Of a stretch of DNA of 55,092 bases, positions 16,260 through 25,441 are shown piece by piece (the first letter of the stretch is position 1; each line of letters begins with the position of its first letter). The position numbers and the translations under genes were made by a program. The notes under the pieces are model-generated. The model was given only the letters and a program-made list of their open reading frames with translations, did not search any database and had not been told where the DNA came from. Location of the stretch: contig CAZEAP010000025.1 in the NCBI GenBank assembly GCA_964510315.1, forward strand, positions 1 through 55,092, read 5' to 3'. Source of the DNA: CAZEAP01 sp964510315. Its GTDB lineage: Bacteria; Planctomycetota; Brocadiia; SM23-32.

Positions 16260-16268
16260 TGCTATAGT
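16260..16268 (+). promoter_or_regulatory. Extended -10 promoter element of the MOP-type transporter gene
   Basis: TGC followed by TATAGT forms an extended -10 box about 70 bases before the GTG start. No good -35 is visible. Confidence 0.35.
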
Positions 16269-16337
16269 GCCCGATTCTTGCGCCCGGCAACGGCCCGCGA
16301 CGGCGCCGGCGAGGGCCTCGTTCAGCCGGAGGGAGAG

Positions 16338-17651
16338 GTGGCCCCTTCGCAGAGACGTTACTGGCATTTCTACTGGCCGCTGACCCTGATGTGGATCGTC
16401 ATCTTCTGGGGACGGCTGGCCCAGAACTACGTCCTGCTGGGCTACCCCGAAGGCGTGCGCGAACTGGCCGTCTTCGCGCTGGCCCGGGCGGCCTTCGGCC
16501 CCTTCCGGGCGGGGCTTATCTTTGTCCCCCAGATGTCCAACGTCCTGGTGCGGGGCAGGAAGTCCCTGGCCGCAACTCTGCGGTTCATGCTGACTCTCGC
16601 CCTGCTGATGACCCTACCGCTGGGTCTGCTGGCCTGGACGCCCCTGGGGGGCCGGCTGCTGCCGCTGATCTACGACGTGGCCCCCCAGCAGATCGAGCTG
16701 ATCGTTGTCTACATGCGGTACTTCACGCCGCTGATTCTGCTCTACGGCCTGTCGGCCTACTTCGTCGGGTTGCTGATTCAGGCGGAACGCACCGGGGTAG
16801 TGACCACGCTTCGAGCCGTGATGCTCGGCCTGCTGGTGGGCATCCTCCTGCTGGGCCGACACCTTGGCTGGGAGCCGGTGACCACCATTGGGCTTTCCCT
16901 GCTGCTGCCACGGGTGGTGCACGTCGTGCTGGCCGGCGTGCTGCTGGTGCCGTTCCACAAGCGTCACGCGCCGGAGGAGGACCGCTCCCTCGCGCAGGGG
17001 GATGTGGCGGCCTATTACCTGCCCATGCTCTGCAACGCCATCCTGTTTGCGGCGACCCGGCCGATCATCTTCGGCTTCCTTACCGCCCTGAGCACCCACA
17101 GCGGGGTGTCGGCCTCCCGGGTGGAAATCATGGTCGCCGGGGTGAGCCTGGCTTTCGCCTTCGGCATGCTCTTCCACGGATCGGTCAACCAGTTCCGGCA
17201 CCTTTTTGTGACCTTCGGGGAAGAGGACCGCAGGGGGGTGCGGCGCTTCATGGCGCGGGTAACGCTCGTCATAACGGGGCTGATGCTGGTGGCGGTGGCC
17301 AGCCCGGCGGCCCGGCTTTTCTTCCGGTACCTGCAGGGGGCGACCGGGGAGACGCTCAGGGTGGCCGTTCAAGCAGTTTGGCCACTGTGTCTGGCCCCGG
17401 CAGCCATCGGATTCCGCAACTACTTCCACGGGATGGCCATGGTGCACAGGCGGACCGGCGGAATGGCGGCGGGGGGACTGGTGCGGAACGGCTCCGCCGC
17501 GCTCTGCGCCGGACTCCTGATGGCGGTCGGCCTCTACAACCACGTCACCGCCGCCGCCATGCTGGTGGTCGCCTTCATCTCCGAGGGCCTGACGGTGATG
17601 GCGTGGACGAGAGGCTGGCGCAGGGAGCTGAGAAACGGCCCGAGCGGTTGA
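16338..17651 (+). CDS. Polytopic membrane protein of the MOP/MATE-like flippase superfamily
   Basis: An integral membrane protein of 437 residues with about a dozen predicted helices in two related halves. Each half opens with a WPL/LPML-type helix (YWHFYWPLTLMWIVIFWGRL; AYYLPMLCNAILFAATRPII). This layout is typical of the MOP superfamily (MATE, MurJ, polysaccharide flippases) and also of ANKH-like transporters. The GAGLIFVPQMSNVLV-type loop of helices 1-2 fits ANKH-like proteins, but the substrate is unknown. The GTG at 16338 is chosen because GGAGG lies six bases upstream. It sits between two tRNA genes read in the opposite direction. Confidence 0.7.
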   Translation: MAPSQRRYWHFYWPLTLMWIVIFWGRLAQNYVLLGYPEGVRELAVFALARAAFGPFRAGLIFVPQMSNVLVRGRKSLAATLRFMLTLALLMTLPLGLLAWTPLGGRLLPLIYDVAPQQIELIVVYMRYFTPLILLYGLSAYFVGLLIQAERTGVVTTLRAVMLGLLVGILLLGRHLGWEPVTTIGLSLLLPRVVHVVLAGVLLVPFHKRHAPEEDRSLAQGDVAAYYLPMLCNAILFAATRPIIFGFLTALSTHSGVSASRVEIMVAGVSLAFAFGMLFHGSVNQFRHLFVTFGEEDRRGVRRFMARVTLVITGLMLVAVASPAARLFFRYLQGATGETLRVAVQAVWPLCLAPAAIGFRNYFHGMAMVHRRTGGMAAGGLVRNGSAALCAGLLMAVGLYNHVTAAAMLVVAFISEGLTVMAWTRGWRRELRNGPSG

Positions 17652-17658
17652 GAAGGGA

Positions 17659-17735
17659 TGGAGGCGGCGACGGGATTTGAACCCGTGAATAACGGTTTTG
17701 CAAACCGTCGCCTTGGTCCACTTGGCTACGCCGCC
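17659..17735 (-). tRNA. tRNA-Cys (anticodon GCA), 3' CCA encoded
   Basis: The minus strand folds with acceptor GGCGGCG pairing with CGCCGCC and a D-arm of TAGCCAAGTGGACCAAGGC. The anticodon stem ACGGT/ACCGT encloses TTGCAAA (anticodon GCA), and T-arm ACGGGTTCAAATCCCGT follows. Discriminator T and CCA are encoded. Confidence 0.95.
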
Positions 17736-17770
17736 TCCGAGAGAGAAGCGACCACCTCCCCCGATCAATC

Positions 17771-17799
17771 AACTTAGCCCAGAGACTCCGGCAAGTCAA
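17771..17799 (-). promoter_or_regulatory. Putative promoter of tRNA-Cys
   Basis: On the minus strand TTGACT and TAAGTT are separated by 17 bases, ending 35 bases before the tRNA. The -35 is strong and the -10 weak. Confidence 0.45.
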
Positions 17800-17830
17800 G
17801 TTGCCGGCCGCTCCCCGGTGCCTTTACCGG

Positions 17831-17860
17831 TTGACCCGCGCGTGGCGGCGAAGTTATCCT
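17831..17860 (+). promoter_or_regulatory. Putative sigma70 promoter of waaA
   Basis: TTGACC and TATCCT are separated by 18 bases, ending 34 bases before the waaA start codon. Confidence 0.5.
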
Positions 17861-17894
17861 ACGGGAGATTCGTTCCCTTCCGAGGGTGTTGCCC

Positions 17895-19184
17895 ATGAGC
17901 CGGTTGCTGGACTGCATCTACGCGGTGGCCGGGCTGTTCCTGCTGCCGCTGTGGCTGTGGAAGCTGCCCACCGCCCCGCGCTACCGGGCGGGCCTGGGGG
18001 AGCGGCTCGGCTGGGCGCCGGTGCTCCGACCGAACCGCCGCCGGCTGTGGATACACTGCGCCAGCGTAGGAGAGGCCTCCATACCCCGCCGCCTGGTGGC
18101 ACGCCTGCGTGAGCGCTACCCCCGGTGGGAGATAGTCTTCAGCACCAACACCGACACCGGCGCCGGACGCCTGCGGGAACTCTACCCGGATTCCACCGTC
18201 TTCTACATGCCCCTGGATTTCTCCTTCACCGTGGGGCGTGCACTGGACCGGGTCCGGCCGGACCTGGTTCTGCTGGTCGAGCTGGAGATATGGCCGAATT
18301 TCCTGCGGGCCTGCCGCCGCCAGGGGATACCCGCGGCGATTGTCAGCGGACGCATAGGTCCGGGGTCTCGGCGTTTCCTCAGGATGCTCCAGCGCTTCTT
18401 CCCGGCGGTATGGAAAGCGGTTGCCCTGTGTTGCGCCCGCTCGGAGGAGGACGCCGCCGGGTTCCAGGAGGCGGCCCTCCCCGCGGAGAAAGTTTTCACC
18501 TGCGGGTCCCTCAAATACGACGCCCTGACGACGGAGGTGGATGCGGCAAGGCGGCGGGAACTGGCCCGGCTGTTCAACATCCCGCCCGGCGCGCCGGTAC
18601 TGGTGGCCGGCAGCACGCATCCGGGGGAAGAGGCAATCCTGGCGGCGGCCTACCGCGACCTGAAACTTGCCCACCGGGAACTGCGCCTGATCGTCGCACC
18701 CCGCCACGTCGAGCGGGCCCCGAAGGTGGCGGCGGCCCTGAGGGGACGAGGCCTTCCGCTCGCCCGCAAGACCGACCTGGACGCAGGCGGAGGTCCGGCT
18801 GCCGACGGCGACGTCATACTTCTGGACACCATCGGTGAGCTGACGGATTGTTACGGCCTGGCCACCTGCGCCTTCGTGGGGCGGAGCCTGCTTCCCCCCG
18901 GCGGCGGGCAGAACATGATGGAACCGGCCGCGCTGGGGAAGCCCGTACTGGTGGGGCCCTACACCGGTAACTTCCGGCCAGAGGTCAACCTGCTGAAACG
19001 GCACGACGCGCTCATCGTGGTCAGAGACCGGACGGAACTGGTCGAGCAGGTCGCCGGCCTGTTGAGTCACCCGGAGAAAGCTCGATGCATAGGGTCGGCG
19101 GCGCGGGAGCTTGTCCTGCAGAGCCGCGGTGCAACCGCGCGCACCCTGGAGAGACTGTCCGGCCTGCTGGCGGAAGCGGAGTGA
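17895..19184 (+). CDS. waaA: 3-deoxy-D-manno-octulosonic acid (Kdo) transferase
   Basis: Transfers Kdo from CMP-Kdo to the lipid A precursor at the inner membrane, showing that the organism makes LPS. The 429-residue length matches the family. An N-terminal membrane anchor (IYAVAGLFLLPLWLW) is followed by RAGLGERLG, which holds the proposed catalytic Glu. Further family blocks are LWIHCASVGEAS, FSTNTDTGAGRLRELYP, LVELEIWPNFLRAC and VSGRIGPGSRRF. In the C-terminal GT-B domain PGGGQNMMEPAALGKPVLVG contacts the donor. ATG 17895 is preferred over an upstream TTG because GAGGG lies eight bases before it. Confidence 0.96.
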   Translation: MSRLLDCIYAVAGLFLLPLWLWKLPTAPRYRAGLGERLGWAPVLRPNRRRLWIHCASVGEASIPRRLVARLRERYPRWEIVFSTNTDTGAGRLRELYPDSTVFYMPLDFSFTVGRALDRVRPDLVLLVELEIWPNFLRACRRQGIPAAIVSGRIGPGSRRFLRMLQRFFPAVWKAVALCCARSEEDAAGFQEAALPAEKVFTCGSLKYDALTTEVDAARRRELARLFNIPPGAPVLVAGSTHPGEEAILAAAYRDLKLAHRELRLIVAPRHVERAPKVAAALRGRGLPLARKTDLDAGGGPAADGDVILLDTIGELTDCYGLATCAFVGRSLLPPGGGQNMMEPAALGKPVLVGPYTGNFRPEVNLLKRHDALIVVRDRTELVEQVAGLLSHPEKARCIGSAARELVLQSRGATARTLERLSGLLAEAE

Positions 19185-19232
19185 TCCGCCCTCTGTGTCC
19201 GGCGGGCACTCGCCGTCGGCGCTGCCCACCGC

Positions 19233-20540
19233 TCATCGCCATACGAACCACAGGAAGGCTGCGGCCGCGCTGACCGCTGCCAGGGTGAAGGGCAGCCCGA
19301 TCTTGACGAATTCGAGGAAGTTCACCGATTCGTCCTCGGCTTTGTTCAGCAGGCCGTAGGCGACCACGTTGGCCGAGGCGCCGATGGGGGTGATATTCCC
19401 GCCCAGGCAGGCACCCACCAGAAGGCCAAAGGGCAGCAGGTAACTGTCGGGCGGGACGTTGAGGGCGTCCACCAGCGGAAGCATGGCCGCCAGGTAGGGA
19501 ATGTTGTCCACGAACGCGCTGACCAGCACGCTGAACCCAACCACCAGGAGGAACGCTCCCAGCGGGTGCTGACCGGTCAGGTTCCTTATGGCGTGAGCGG
19601 CGCGCTCTATGACGCCGGTGCTGTCCAGCGCGTAGACCATCATGAAGACGCCGGCCAGGAAGAAAGCGGTCGACCAGTCATAGGATTTCAGGATTTTGAG
19701 CGCGTTCGCGCGGTCATTCAAGTATACCCATCCCCAGGCTCCGGTCCCCCCGGCGAGGCAGACCGTCCCGCCGAACCACACGAAGGAGGGATCAACCCAG
19801 GAAGCGCCCGCCAGGCCGGCGATCATCAGCGCCATCACCATGGTGGGAATCCAACTTCTGGGTGCTTCTCGTTCCAGTTCCACGATGGGTTGACGATGGC
19901 GGCGGAAAAGCAGCCAGAGCACCACGAACCCGGCCACCGCCCCGGCCTGAACGGCAAAGAAGATGCTCGGACGCCCACGGAGCCAGAAAAAATCGTTGAA
20001 GTTCAGGCGAAAGTGTGCGGCCAGAATCATGCTGGGCGGGTCCCCGATGAGGGTGGCCGTGCCCTGGAGATTCGCCGAAATGGCGATGCCGATGATGAAA
20101 GGGGCGCTGCTGACCTTCAGCTTTCGGGCCAGCGCCATCGCCACAGGGGCCACGATCAGCACGGTGGCCACGTTGTCGGCCACCGCGCTCAGGAGGCTGG
20201 CCAGTGCGCAGACCCCCAGTATGGCCCAGCCCACGTTGGGGCTCTTCTCGATCAGCACGTCCGCACACCAGGCCGGCACGCCGCTGTAGATGAAGGCCTC
20301 GGCCATCAGCAGCATGCCGCAGAAGATGCCCATCACGTTCCAGTTGATCGAATCCCAACTCCCCCCCTCCATCTGGAACAGGTCGGCCGGGCTCAGCACA
20401 GGGGACCGGCCGAACAGAAGCGGCACCACGAACAGCGCACCTATCCCGATCCAGACGGCTTTGGCCCGGTGCCCCCGACTGAGAACCAGCCAGAGGTAGA
20501 CCAACCCGAAGACAATGACGGCTATCGTGGCTTCGTTCAT
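19233..20540 (-). CDS. ArsB/NhaD-type ion transporter (SLC13/ion transporter superfamily)
   Basis: A 435-residue inner-membrane permease with about 11-12 helices and an internal twofold repeat. Each half has an aspartate-asparagine helix (SAVADNVATVLIVAPVA; SAFVDNIPYLAAMLPLV) followed by a Gly-rich re-entrant loop (LQGTATLIGDPPSM; LGGNITPIGASANVV). These motifs are typical of ArsB, P-protein and NhaD carriers, which export arsenite or exchange sodium for protons. No arsenic-resistance genes are adjacent, so Na+/H+ exchange or anion transport is equally possible. Transcribed away from the pilus cluster, from its own promoter. Confidence 0.88.
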   Translation of the reverse strand: MNEATIAVIVFGLVYLWLVLSRGHRAKAVWIGIGALFVVPLLFGRSPVLSPADLFQMEGGSWDSINWNVMGIFCGMLLMAEAFIYSGVPAWCADVLIEKSPNVGWAILGVCALASLLSAVADNVATVLIVAPVAMALARKLKVSSAPFIIGIAISANLQGTATLIGDPPSMILAAHFRLNFNDFFWLRGRPSIFFAVQAGAVAGFVVLWLLFRRHRQPIVELEREAPRSWIPTMVMALMIAGLAGASWVDPSFVWFGGTVCLAGGTGAWGWVYLNDRANALKILKSYDWSTAFFLAGVFMMVYALDSTGVIERAAHAIRNLTGQHPLGAFLLVVGFSVLVSAFVDNIPYLAAMLPLVDALNVPPDSYLLPFGLLVGACLGGNITPIGASANVVAYGLLNKAEDESVNFLEFVKIGLPFTLAAVSAAAAFLWFVWR

Positions 20541-20549
20541 AGGTAGGGG

Positions 20550-20579
20550 AGTTTACTGAGAGAGACGGCCTGTGGTCAA
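20550..20579 (-). promoter_or_regulatory. Putative sigma70 promoter of the ArsB/NhaD-type transporter gene
   Basis: On the minus strand TTGACC and TAAACT are separated by 18 bases, ending nine bases before the start codon. The transcript would have almost no leader, and no ribosome-binding site is visible. Confidence 0.45.
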
Positions 20580-20631
20580 ACACGCCATCCTTCGGTGCTG
20601 CGTGCCGAAGGTGTTGCGTCAGGCATGCGGC

Positions 20632-20660
20632 TTGCGGGAAACAGGGGTGTGACCTATAAT
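20632..20660 (+). promoter_or_regulatory. Strong sigma70-like promoter of the pilus ATPase genes
   Basis: TTGCGG and a perfect TATAAT are separated by 17 bases, ending 40 bases before the chosen pilB-like start. Confidence 0.7.
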
Positions 20661-20700
20661 GAAAAAAGGGTAAAATTCAGTGAAACAGGAGACCACCAGC

Positions 20701-22398
20701 ATGGCGACGCGGAAGACCATCGGCCAGATGCTGCTGGAGAAGGGGCTGGTTGAGAAGCAGCAGGTCCAGCGGGCACTGGAATACCAGCAGAGGTCCACGG
20801 ACAACCTGCGCATAGGGGAGATTCTCGTCAAGTTCGGCTACGTCAGCGAAGAGGATGTGCTGGAGTGCGTCGGCGAACAGTTCGACGTTGACGTGGTGGA
20901 CCTGGACGAGGTGCGCCCGGAAATCGAAGCGGTGGATTCGGTTCCCCAGAGCACAGCCACGGCCCACAACATCCTGCCCCTGAAGAAAAACGAGAACTAC
21001 CTGACGGTGGCCATCAGCGATCTGGACCTCTGCGCGATGGACAACTTGAAGTTCATCCTCAACATGGACGTCAAGCCGGTGCTGGCCCCCGCTCCGGAGA
21101 TAGCGGACGCTATCGAGCGCTACTATGGGGGCGAAGAGCCCACCATCGACAACATGCTCCAGGAGTTCACCGAAGCGGAGATAGGCGTGGCCGGCGAGGC
21201 AGAGGACGAAGAGGAAGGCGGCGGGGCGCCCATCGTCCGACTGGTCGGACTGATCGTCAGCGACGCAGTGCAGGCGCGAGCCAGTGACATTCACGTCGAG
21301 CCGATGGGAAGCCGACTCCGGCTGCGTTACCGCATCGACGGGGTGTGCCAGGAGGTGGACTCCCCGCCGAAGACGCTCCAGAAGTCCATCATCGCCCGCC
21401 TGAAACTGATGGCCAACATGGACCTGGCCGAGAAGCGGCGCCCCCAGGACGGGCGTATCCCCATGACCGTCCAGGGCCGTGAGCTGGACCTGCGCGTCAG
21501 CGACATCCCCACCACCAAGGGCGAGAGCATCGTGATGCGGATACTGGACAAGGAATCCGCCAAGGTCAGCCTGCAGGAATTGGGTTTTCACCTGTCCGAT
21601 CTGGAACATTTTCGCAACATAATTCGCCGGCCGAACGGGATTTTCCTGGTCACCGGACCCACCGGCAGCGGCAAGACCACCACGCTGTATTCGGCTTTGA
21701 ACGAACTGAACCGGCCCGATACGAAGATCATCACCGCCGAAGACCCTATCGAGTACACGTTTTCGGGCATCAATCAGTCGGAGGTGAGGAGGGAGATCGA
21801 GCGCGACTTCCCCAGGATTCTGCGGGCCATGTTGCGCCAGTCGCCGGAGATCATCCTGGTGGGAGAGATCCGTGACGAAGAGACCGCCGAGATCGCCATC
21901 CGTGCGGCGCTCACCGGCCACCTGGTCTTCAGCACCCTGCACACCAACGACGCCCCCAGCGCGATCCCCCGGCTGATTGACATGAACATTCCGCCCTACA
22001 TGGTGGCCTCTTCGGTGCAGGCAGTGATGGCCCAGCGGCTGGTCAGGACGATCTGCCCCGGCTGCAGGGAGCCGGAGGAAGTGGCCGAGGGGCAGCTCCG
22101 GGCCGTGGGATTGAGCAGGGAAGAGGTCGAGGGCATCACCTTCTACCACGGGGCCGGCTGCAACCGCTGCGGCGGAACCGGGTTCTACGGGCGGCTCGGC
22201 ATATTCGAGCTGATGGAGATGAACGCCGACCTCCGGAGCCTGGCCTTCTCCAAGGCCCCCACCGGGGAGATACGCGAGAAAGCCCGCTCTTACGGGATGC
22301 TGACCCTCCGGGAGGACGGCCTGCGAAAAGCCATCCAGGGCAAAACTACCGTCGAGGAAGTGATCCGCGTGGCCGGGGCCGCCGTCGTAGAGGCATGA
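20701..22398 (+). CDS. pilB: PilB/GspE-family assembly ATPase with MshEN domain (first copy)
   Basis: A 565-residue hexameric ATPase that powers pilin or pseudopilin assembly at the inner membrane. An N-terminal MshEN-type domain (GQMLLEKGLVEKQQVQRALE, then IGEILVKFGYVSEEDVLECV) is of the kind that binds cyclic-di-GMP. It is followed by an N2 domain and the RecA-like core. The core has Walker A GPTGSGKTTTLYSA (near 318), the Asp box and Walker B IILVGEIRDEE (near 384), and the His box HLVFSTLHTNDA. Two CxxC pairs (near 450 and 484) form the zinc-binding tetracysteine motif. ATG 20701 has GGAG upstream; a GTG seven codons earlier is possible. First of three ATPase genes in a row. Confidence 0.93.
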   Translation: MATRKTIGQMLLEKGLVEKQQVQRALEYQQRSTDNLRIGEILVKFGYVSEEDVLECVGEQFDVDVVDLDEVRPEIEAVDSVPQSTATAHNILPLKKNENYLTVAISDLDLCAMDNLKFILNMDVKPVLAPAPEIADAIERYYGGEEPTIDNMLQEFTEAEIGVAGEAEDEEEGGGAPIVRLVGLIVSDAVQARASDIHVEPMGSRLRLRYRIDGVCQEVDSPPKTLQKSIIARLKLMANMDLAEKRRPQDGRIPMTVQGRELDLRVSDIPTTKGESIVMRILDKESAKVSLQELGFHLSDLEHFRNIIRRPNGIFLVTGPTGSGKTTTLYSALNELNRPDTKIITAEDPIEYTFSGINQSEVRREIERDFPRILRAMLRQSPEIILVGEIRDEETAEIAIRAALTGHLVFSTLHTNDAPSAIPRLIDMNIPPYMVASSVQAVMAQRLVRTICPGCREPEEVAEGQLRAVGLSREEVEGITFYHGAGCNRCGGTGFYGRLGIFELMEMNADLRSLAFSKAPTGEIREKARSYGMLTLREDGLRKAIQGKTTVEEVIRVAGAAVVEA

Positions 22399-22432
22399 GT
22401 CCGGTCGCAACCTATCGGGAGACGGATTCCTC

Positions 22433-23506
22433 ATGATCCAGATCGAAAAGGTCCTCAACACGGCCATCGCCAAGGAGGCCGAGGACATCATCTTCACCGT
22501 CGGCCGGCCGCCCATGCTCCGACTGGCCCGGGAATTGAAGCCGCTGCCCACCGAAGAGCTTTCCGGGGAGGACACGGTCGGCCTGATGAAGGCCATCACT
22601 CCGGAACGTTACCAGCAGGAGCTGCAGGAGGAGGGTTCCACGGACTTCGGGTTCGACTTCCAGGAGCAGGCCCGCTTCCGCGTGGCGGCCTTCCGCCAGC
22701 AGGGCAACATTGCGGTGGTGCTCCGGCTTATCCCCTCGAAGATACGCAGCTTCGAGGAGCTTGGCGTGGGCCCCGCCGTCCAGGAACTGCTCTACCGACC
22801 GCGCGGCATGATCCTGGTTACCGGACCCACCGGCAGCGGCAAGACCACCACTCTGGCCACCATGGTGGACCACATCAACAGCACCCGGAAGGCCCACATT
22901 CTGACCATCGAGGACCCCATCGAGTACCGCCACGAGCACAAGAAGTCGGTGGTCAGTCACCGGGAGGTCGGGGTCGACGTGCCCAGCTTCTCCGAAGCCC
23001 TCGCGCGGGCCGTCCGAGAGGCCCCCGACGTCATACTGGTCGGTGAGATGCGGGACCTGGAGAGCACCCGTCTGGCCATCATGGCCGCCGAGACCGGCCA
23101 CCTGGTCCTCTCCACCGTGCACACACAGAGCGCCCAGACCACCGTGGAGAGGATCATCGACGAGTTCCCCTCCGAACAGCAGGCTCAGATCCGGGTGCAA
23201 CTGGCCAACACCCTCCTCTGTGTGATGTCCCAGGCCCTGGTGCCCCGCACGGACGGCGGGCTGGCGGCCGCCTACGAGATACTGATCGTCACCCCGGCGG
23301 TGCGCCACCTGATCCGCGACAACAAGACCTTCCGCATCGACTCGGCCATCCAAACCGGGCGCGAGAGGGGAATGCAACTGATCGACGACCACCTGCTCGA
23401 TCTCTACCGGCAGGGCCTGATCGAGCGCAGCGACGTGCTGACCCGATGTCGCTATCCCGAAGACGTCTCCAACGAACTGATGGAGATGGGAACGCCCCGG
23501 AAATAG
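22433..23506 (+). CDS. pilT: PilT-like retraction ATPase
   Basis: A 357-residue hexameric ATPase of the PilT group, expected to depolymerise type IV pili and drive twitching. It lacks the MshEN domain and the tetracysteine motif of assembly ATPases. Walker A is GPTGSGKTTTLATM (near 130), Walker B APDVILVGEMRDLE (near 198), and the His box HLVLSTVHTQSA follows. The TPAVRHLIRD segment corresponds to the PilT AIRNLIRE motif. It lies between two assembly ATPase genes, 34 bases after the first. Its presence argues that the machine makes a retractable pilus and is not only a type II secretion system. Confidence 0.93.
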   Translation: MIQIEKVLNTAIAKEAEDIIFTVGRPPMLRLARELKPLPTEELSGEDTVGLMKAITPERYQQELQEEGSTDFGFDFQEQARFRVAAFRQQGNIAVVLRLIPSKIRSFEELGVGPAVQELLYRPRGMILVTGPTGSGKTTTLATMVDHINSTRKAHILTIEDPIEYRHEHKKSVVSHREVGVDVPSFSEALARAVREAPDVILVGEMRDLESTRLAIMAAETGHLVLSTVHTQSAQTTVERIIDEFPSEQQAQIRVQLANTLLCVMSQALVPRTDGGLAAAYEILIVTPAVRHLIRDNKTFRIDSAIQTGRERGMQLIDDHLLDLYRQGLIERSDVLTRCRYPEDVSNELMEMGTPRK

Positions 23507-23538
23507 AGCAGCGGACCTCAAGAACGGAAATCCGACAG

Positions 23539-25275
23539 ATGACTCAAGACACCGAGAAACGCACCAAACTGCTGGGTCGAATCCTCAAGGACATGGGCCT
23601 GGTCACCGAGAGCCAGATCCAGGAAGCCCTGGCCATACAGAAAGAGCAGGGCGGGGCCATCGGGGAGATCCTGGTGCAGCGCGACTACATCAGCCGGGAT
23701 TCCCTCACGCTGGCCCTGGCAACCCAGGCGGGTATGGAAGTGGTGGAGCTGGAAGGACGTGATATACCCAAGGAAGTGCGCGACCACGTCTCCGCCTCCG
23801 TGGCGCGGGCCTACCGCATCGTGCCGGTCCGGTTCCGCAACGGCGTCCTGACGGTCGCCCTGGCCGACCCCACCCATCTGAAGACCCTCGACGATCTGCG
23901 GTTCCTGCTGGACTGCGAGATCGAGGGTGCCGTGGCCAGCGAGTCCGACATCGACTGGGCCATCCAGGAGTACTACAGCGGGCAGGAGGAGATGGAGGAC
24001 ATCCTGCAGGAGCTGGAAGACACCCGCGAACAGATGCCGGGCTACGCCGAGGAGAGGGCGGCCAGAAGTGAGTCGATCGACCTGGAAAGCATCGAAGAGA
24101 TGGCCAGCAGCGCCCCGGTGCGCAAGCTGCTGAACCTGGTGCTGCTGACCGCCATCCAGGACCGGGCCAGCGACATCCACTTCGAGCCGTTCGAGGACGA
24201 GTTCAAGGTCCGCTACCGCGTAGACGGGGTGCTCTACGAGATGGTGCCTCCGCCCAAACACCTCCACCTGGCCATCTCCAGCCGCATCAAGGTGATGACC
24301 GAGACGATGGACATCGCCGAGAGGCGGCTTCCACAGGACGGCCGGATTTCCCTGGACATCGCCGGGAACCCGGTCGACCTCCGTGTCTCCACCCTGCCCA
24401 CCATGTTCGGGGAGAGCGTCGTGCTGCGTGTGCTGGACCGGCGCATGGTGGCCCTGGACATCAACGAACTCGGCCTGCGGCGGGAGGACATGGACCAGGT
24501 CTCGGAGCTGATGCACCGGCCCAACGGCATCATCCTCTGCACCGGCCCCACCGGCTGCGGCAAGACCACCACCCTCTACGCCGCGCTCCGTGAGCTGAAC
24601 GACGTGGGCGTGAAGATCCTCACCGTCGAGGACCCCGTCGAATACGACATCGAGGGCATCATGCAGATGCCCGTGCGGGAGGAGATAGGGGTCGGCTTCG
24701 CCAACGCCATGCGCCACTTCCTCCGGCAGGACCCCGACATCATCCTGGTGGGCGAAATCCGCGACAAAGCCACCGGCCAGATGGCCATCCAGGCCTCCCT
24801 CACCGGGCACGTGGTCTTCAGCACCGTCCACACCAACGACGCCCCCACCGCCATCACCCGGCTGATCGACCTCGGCCTGGAGCCCTACCTGATCAACGCC
24901 ACCCTGGAGGGCGTGGTCGCACAGCGACTGGTGCGCCGAATCTGCACCAACTGCAAAGAAGAATACGAGCCCACCCCCGACGCCGTCCTCTCCCTCGGCG
25001 TCCGCCCCGAAGACGTGGAAGGCAAGAAGTTCTACCGGGGCCGGGGCTGCGACCGGTGCAACAACATCGGATACTTCGGACGGTTGGGCCTGTTTGAGAT
25101 CCTGGTGATCAACAAGGAACTCCGGGAGATGATGCTCCACGGCGCCTCCACCCAGGAGCTGCGTGCGGCCAGCCGGAAGATGGGCTCCCGGTCGCTTCGA
25201 CAGAGCGGGCTGCTGGCCATCTACGACGGCCTGACCACCATCGAAGAGGTCGCCCGCGTGACACTTGCCGAGTAA
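23539..25275 (+). CDS. gspE: GspE/PilB-family assembly ATPase with MshEN domain (second copy)
   Basis: A 578-residue assembly ATPase paralogous to the first copy. The MshEN-type N-terminus reads KLLGRILKDMGLVTESQIQEA and IGEILVQRDYISRDSLTLAL. Walker A is GPTGCGKTTTLYAA (near 335), with Cys in place of the usual Ser; Walker B is IILVGEIRDKAT (near 400). The tetracysteine motif is CTNC (near 470) and CDRC (near 503). The frame extends to 23446 inside pilT, but ATG 23539 gives the normal N-terminus. Two assembly ATPases with one PilC suggest either alternative motors or a partner platform protein elsewhere. Confidence 0.93.
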   Translation: MTQDTEKRTKLLGRILKDMGLVTESQIQEALAIQKEQGGAIGEILVQRDYISRDSLTLALATQAGMEVVELEGRDIPKEVRDHVSASVARAYRIVPVRFRNGVLTVALADPTHLKTLDDLRFLLDCEIEGAVASESDIDWAIQEYYSGQEEMEDILQELEDTREQMPGYAEERAARSESIDLESIEEMASSAPVRKLLNLVLLTAIQDRASDIHFEPFEDEFKVRYRVDGVLYEMVPPPKHLHLAISSRIKVMTETMDIAERRLPQDGRISLDIAGNPVDLRVSTLPTMFGESVVLRVLDRRMVALDINELGLRREDMDQVSELMHRPNGIILCTGPTGCGKTTTLYAALRELNDVGVKILTVEDPVEYDIEGIMQMPVREEIGVGFANAMRHFLRQDPDIILVGEIRDKATGQMAIQASLTGHVVFSTVHTNDAPTAITRLIDLGLEPYLINATLEGVVAQRLVRRICTNCKEEYEPTPDAVLSLGVRPEDVEGKKFYRGRGCDRCNNIGYFGRLGLFEILVINKELREMMLHGASTQELRAASRKMGSRSLRQSGLLAIYDGLTTIEEVARVTLAE

Positions 25276-25302
25276 GACTGCCGGGGCCGCCCGAAAAAAC
25301 CC

Positions 25303-25331
25303 TTGACATCAGCCCCCGTTCCCCCGATAAT
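25303..25331 (+). promoter_or_regulatory. Strong sigma70 promoter upstream of pilC and the pseudopilin genes
   Basis: A perfect TTGACA is separated by 17 bases from GATAAT. It sits between the second ATPase gene and pilC, giving a leader of about 100 bases and a separate transcription unit for pilC plus the pseudopilins. Confidence 0.75.
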
Positions 25332-25413
25332 AAGGGTAGTGGCGGCTCGCCAATTTTTGATACCGCCCCGGAGTCTTGACAACTAAATGTCCTGTTGTTC
25401 TCAGCCGTTTTGA

Positions 25414-25425
25414 GCGCTTAAGCGC
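25414..25425. promoter_or_regulatory. Perfect palindrome in the pilC leader
   Basis: GCGCTTAAGCGC, a 12-base perfect palindrome, lies just before the GGGAGGT ribosome-binding site of pilC. It could be an operator or a small mRNA hairpin affecting translation. Function unknown. Confidence 0.35.
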
Positions 25426-25441
25426 CGGGAGGTAGCACAGA

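Noticed and set aside
20677..22599. 640-residue minus-strand open frame, and a similar one at 23518-25140
   Set aside because: Both are antisense shadows of the two assembly ATPase genes.
25332..25441. Cyclic-di-GMP (GEMM) riboswitch in the pilC leader
   Set aside because: The leader lacks the conserved GEMM sequence blocks; only a short palindrome is visible.
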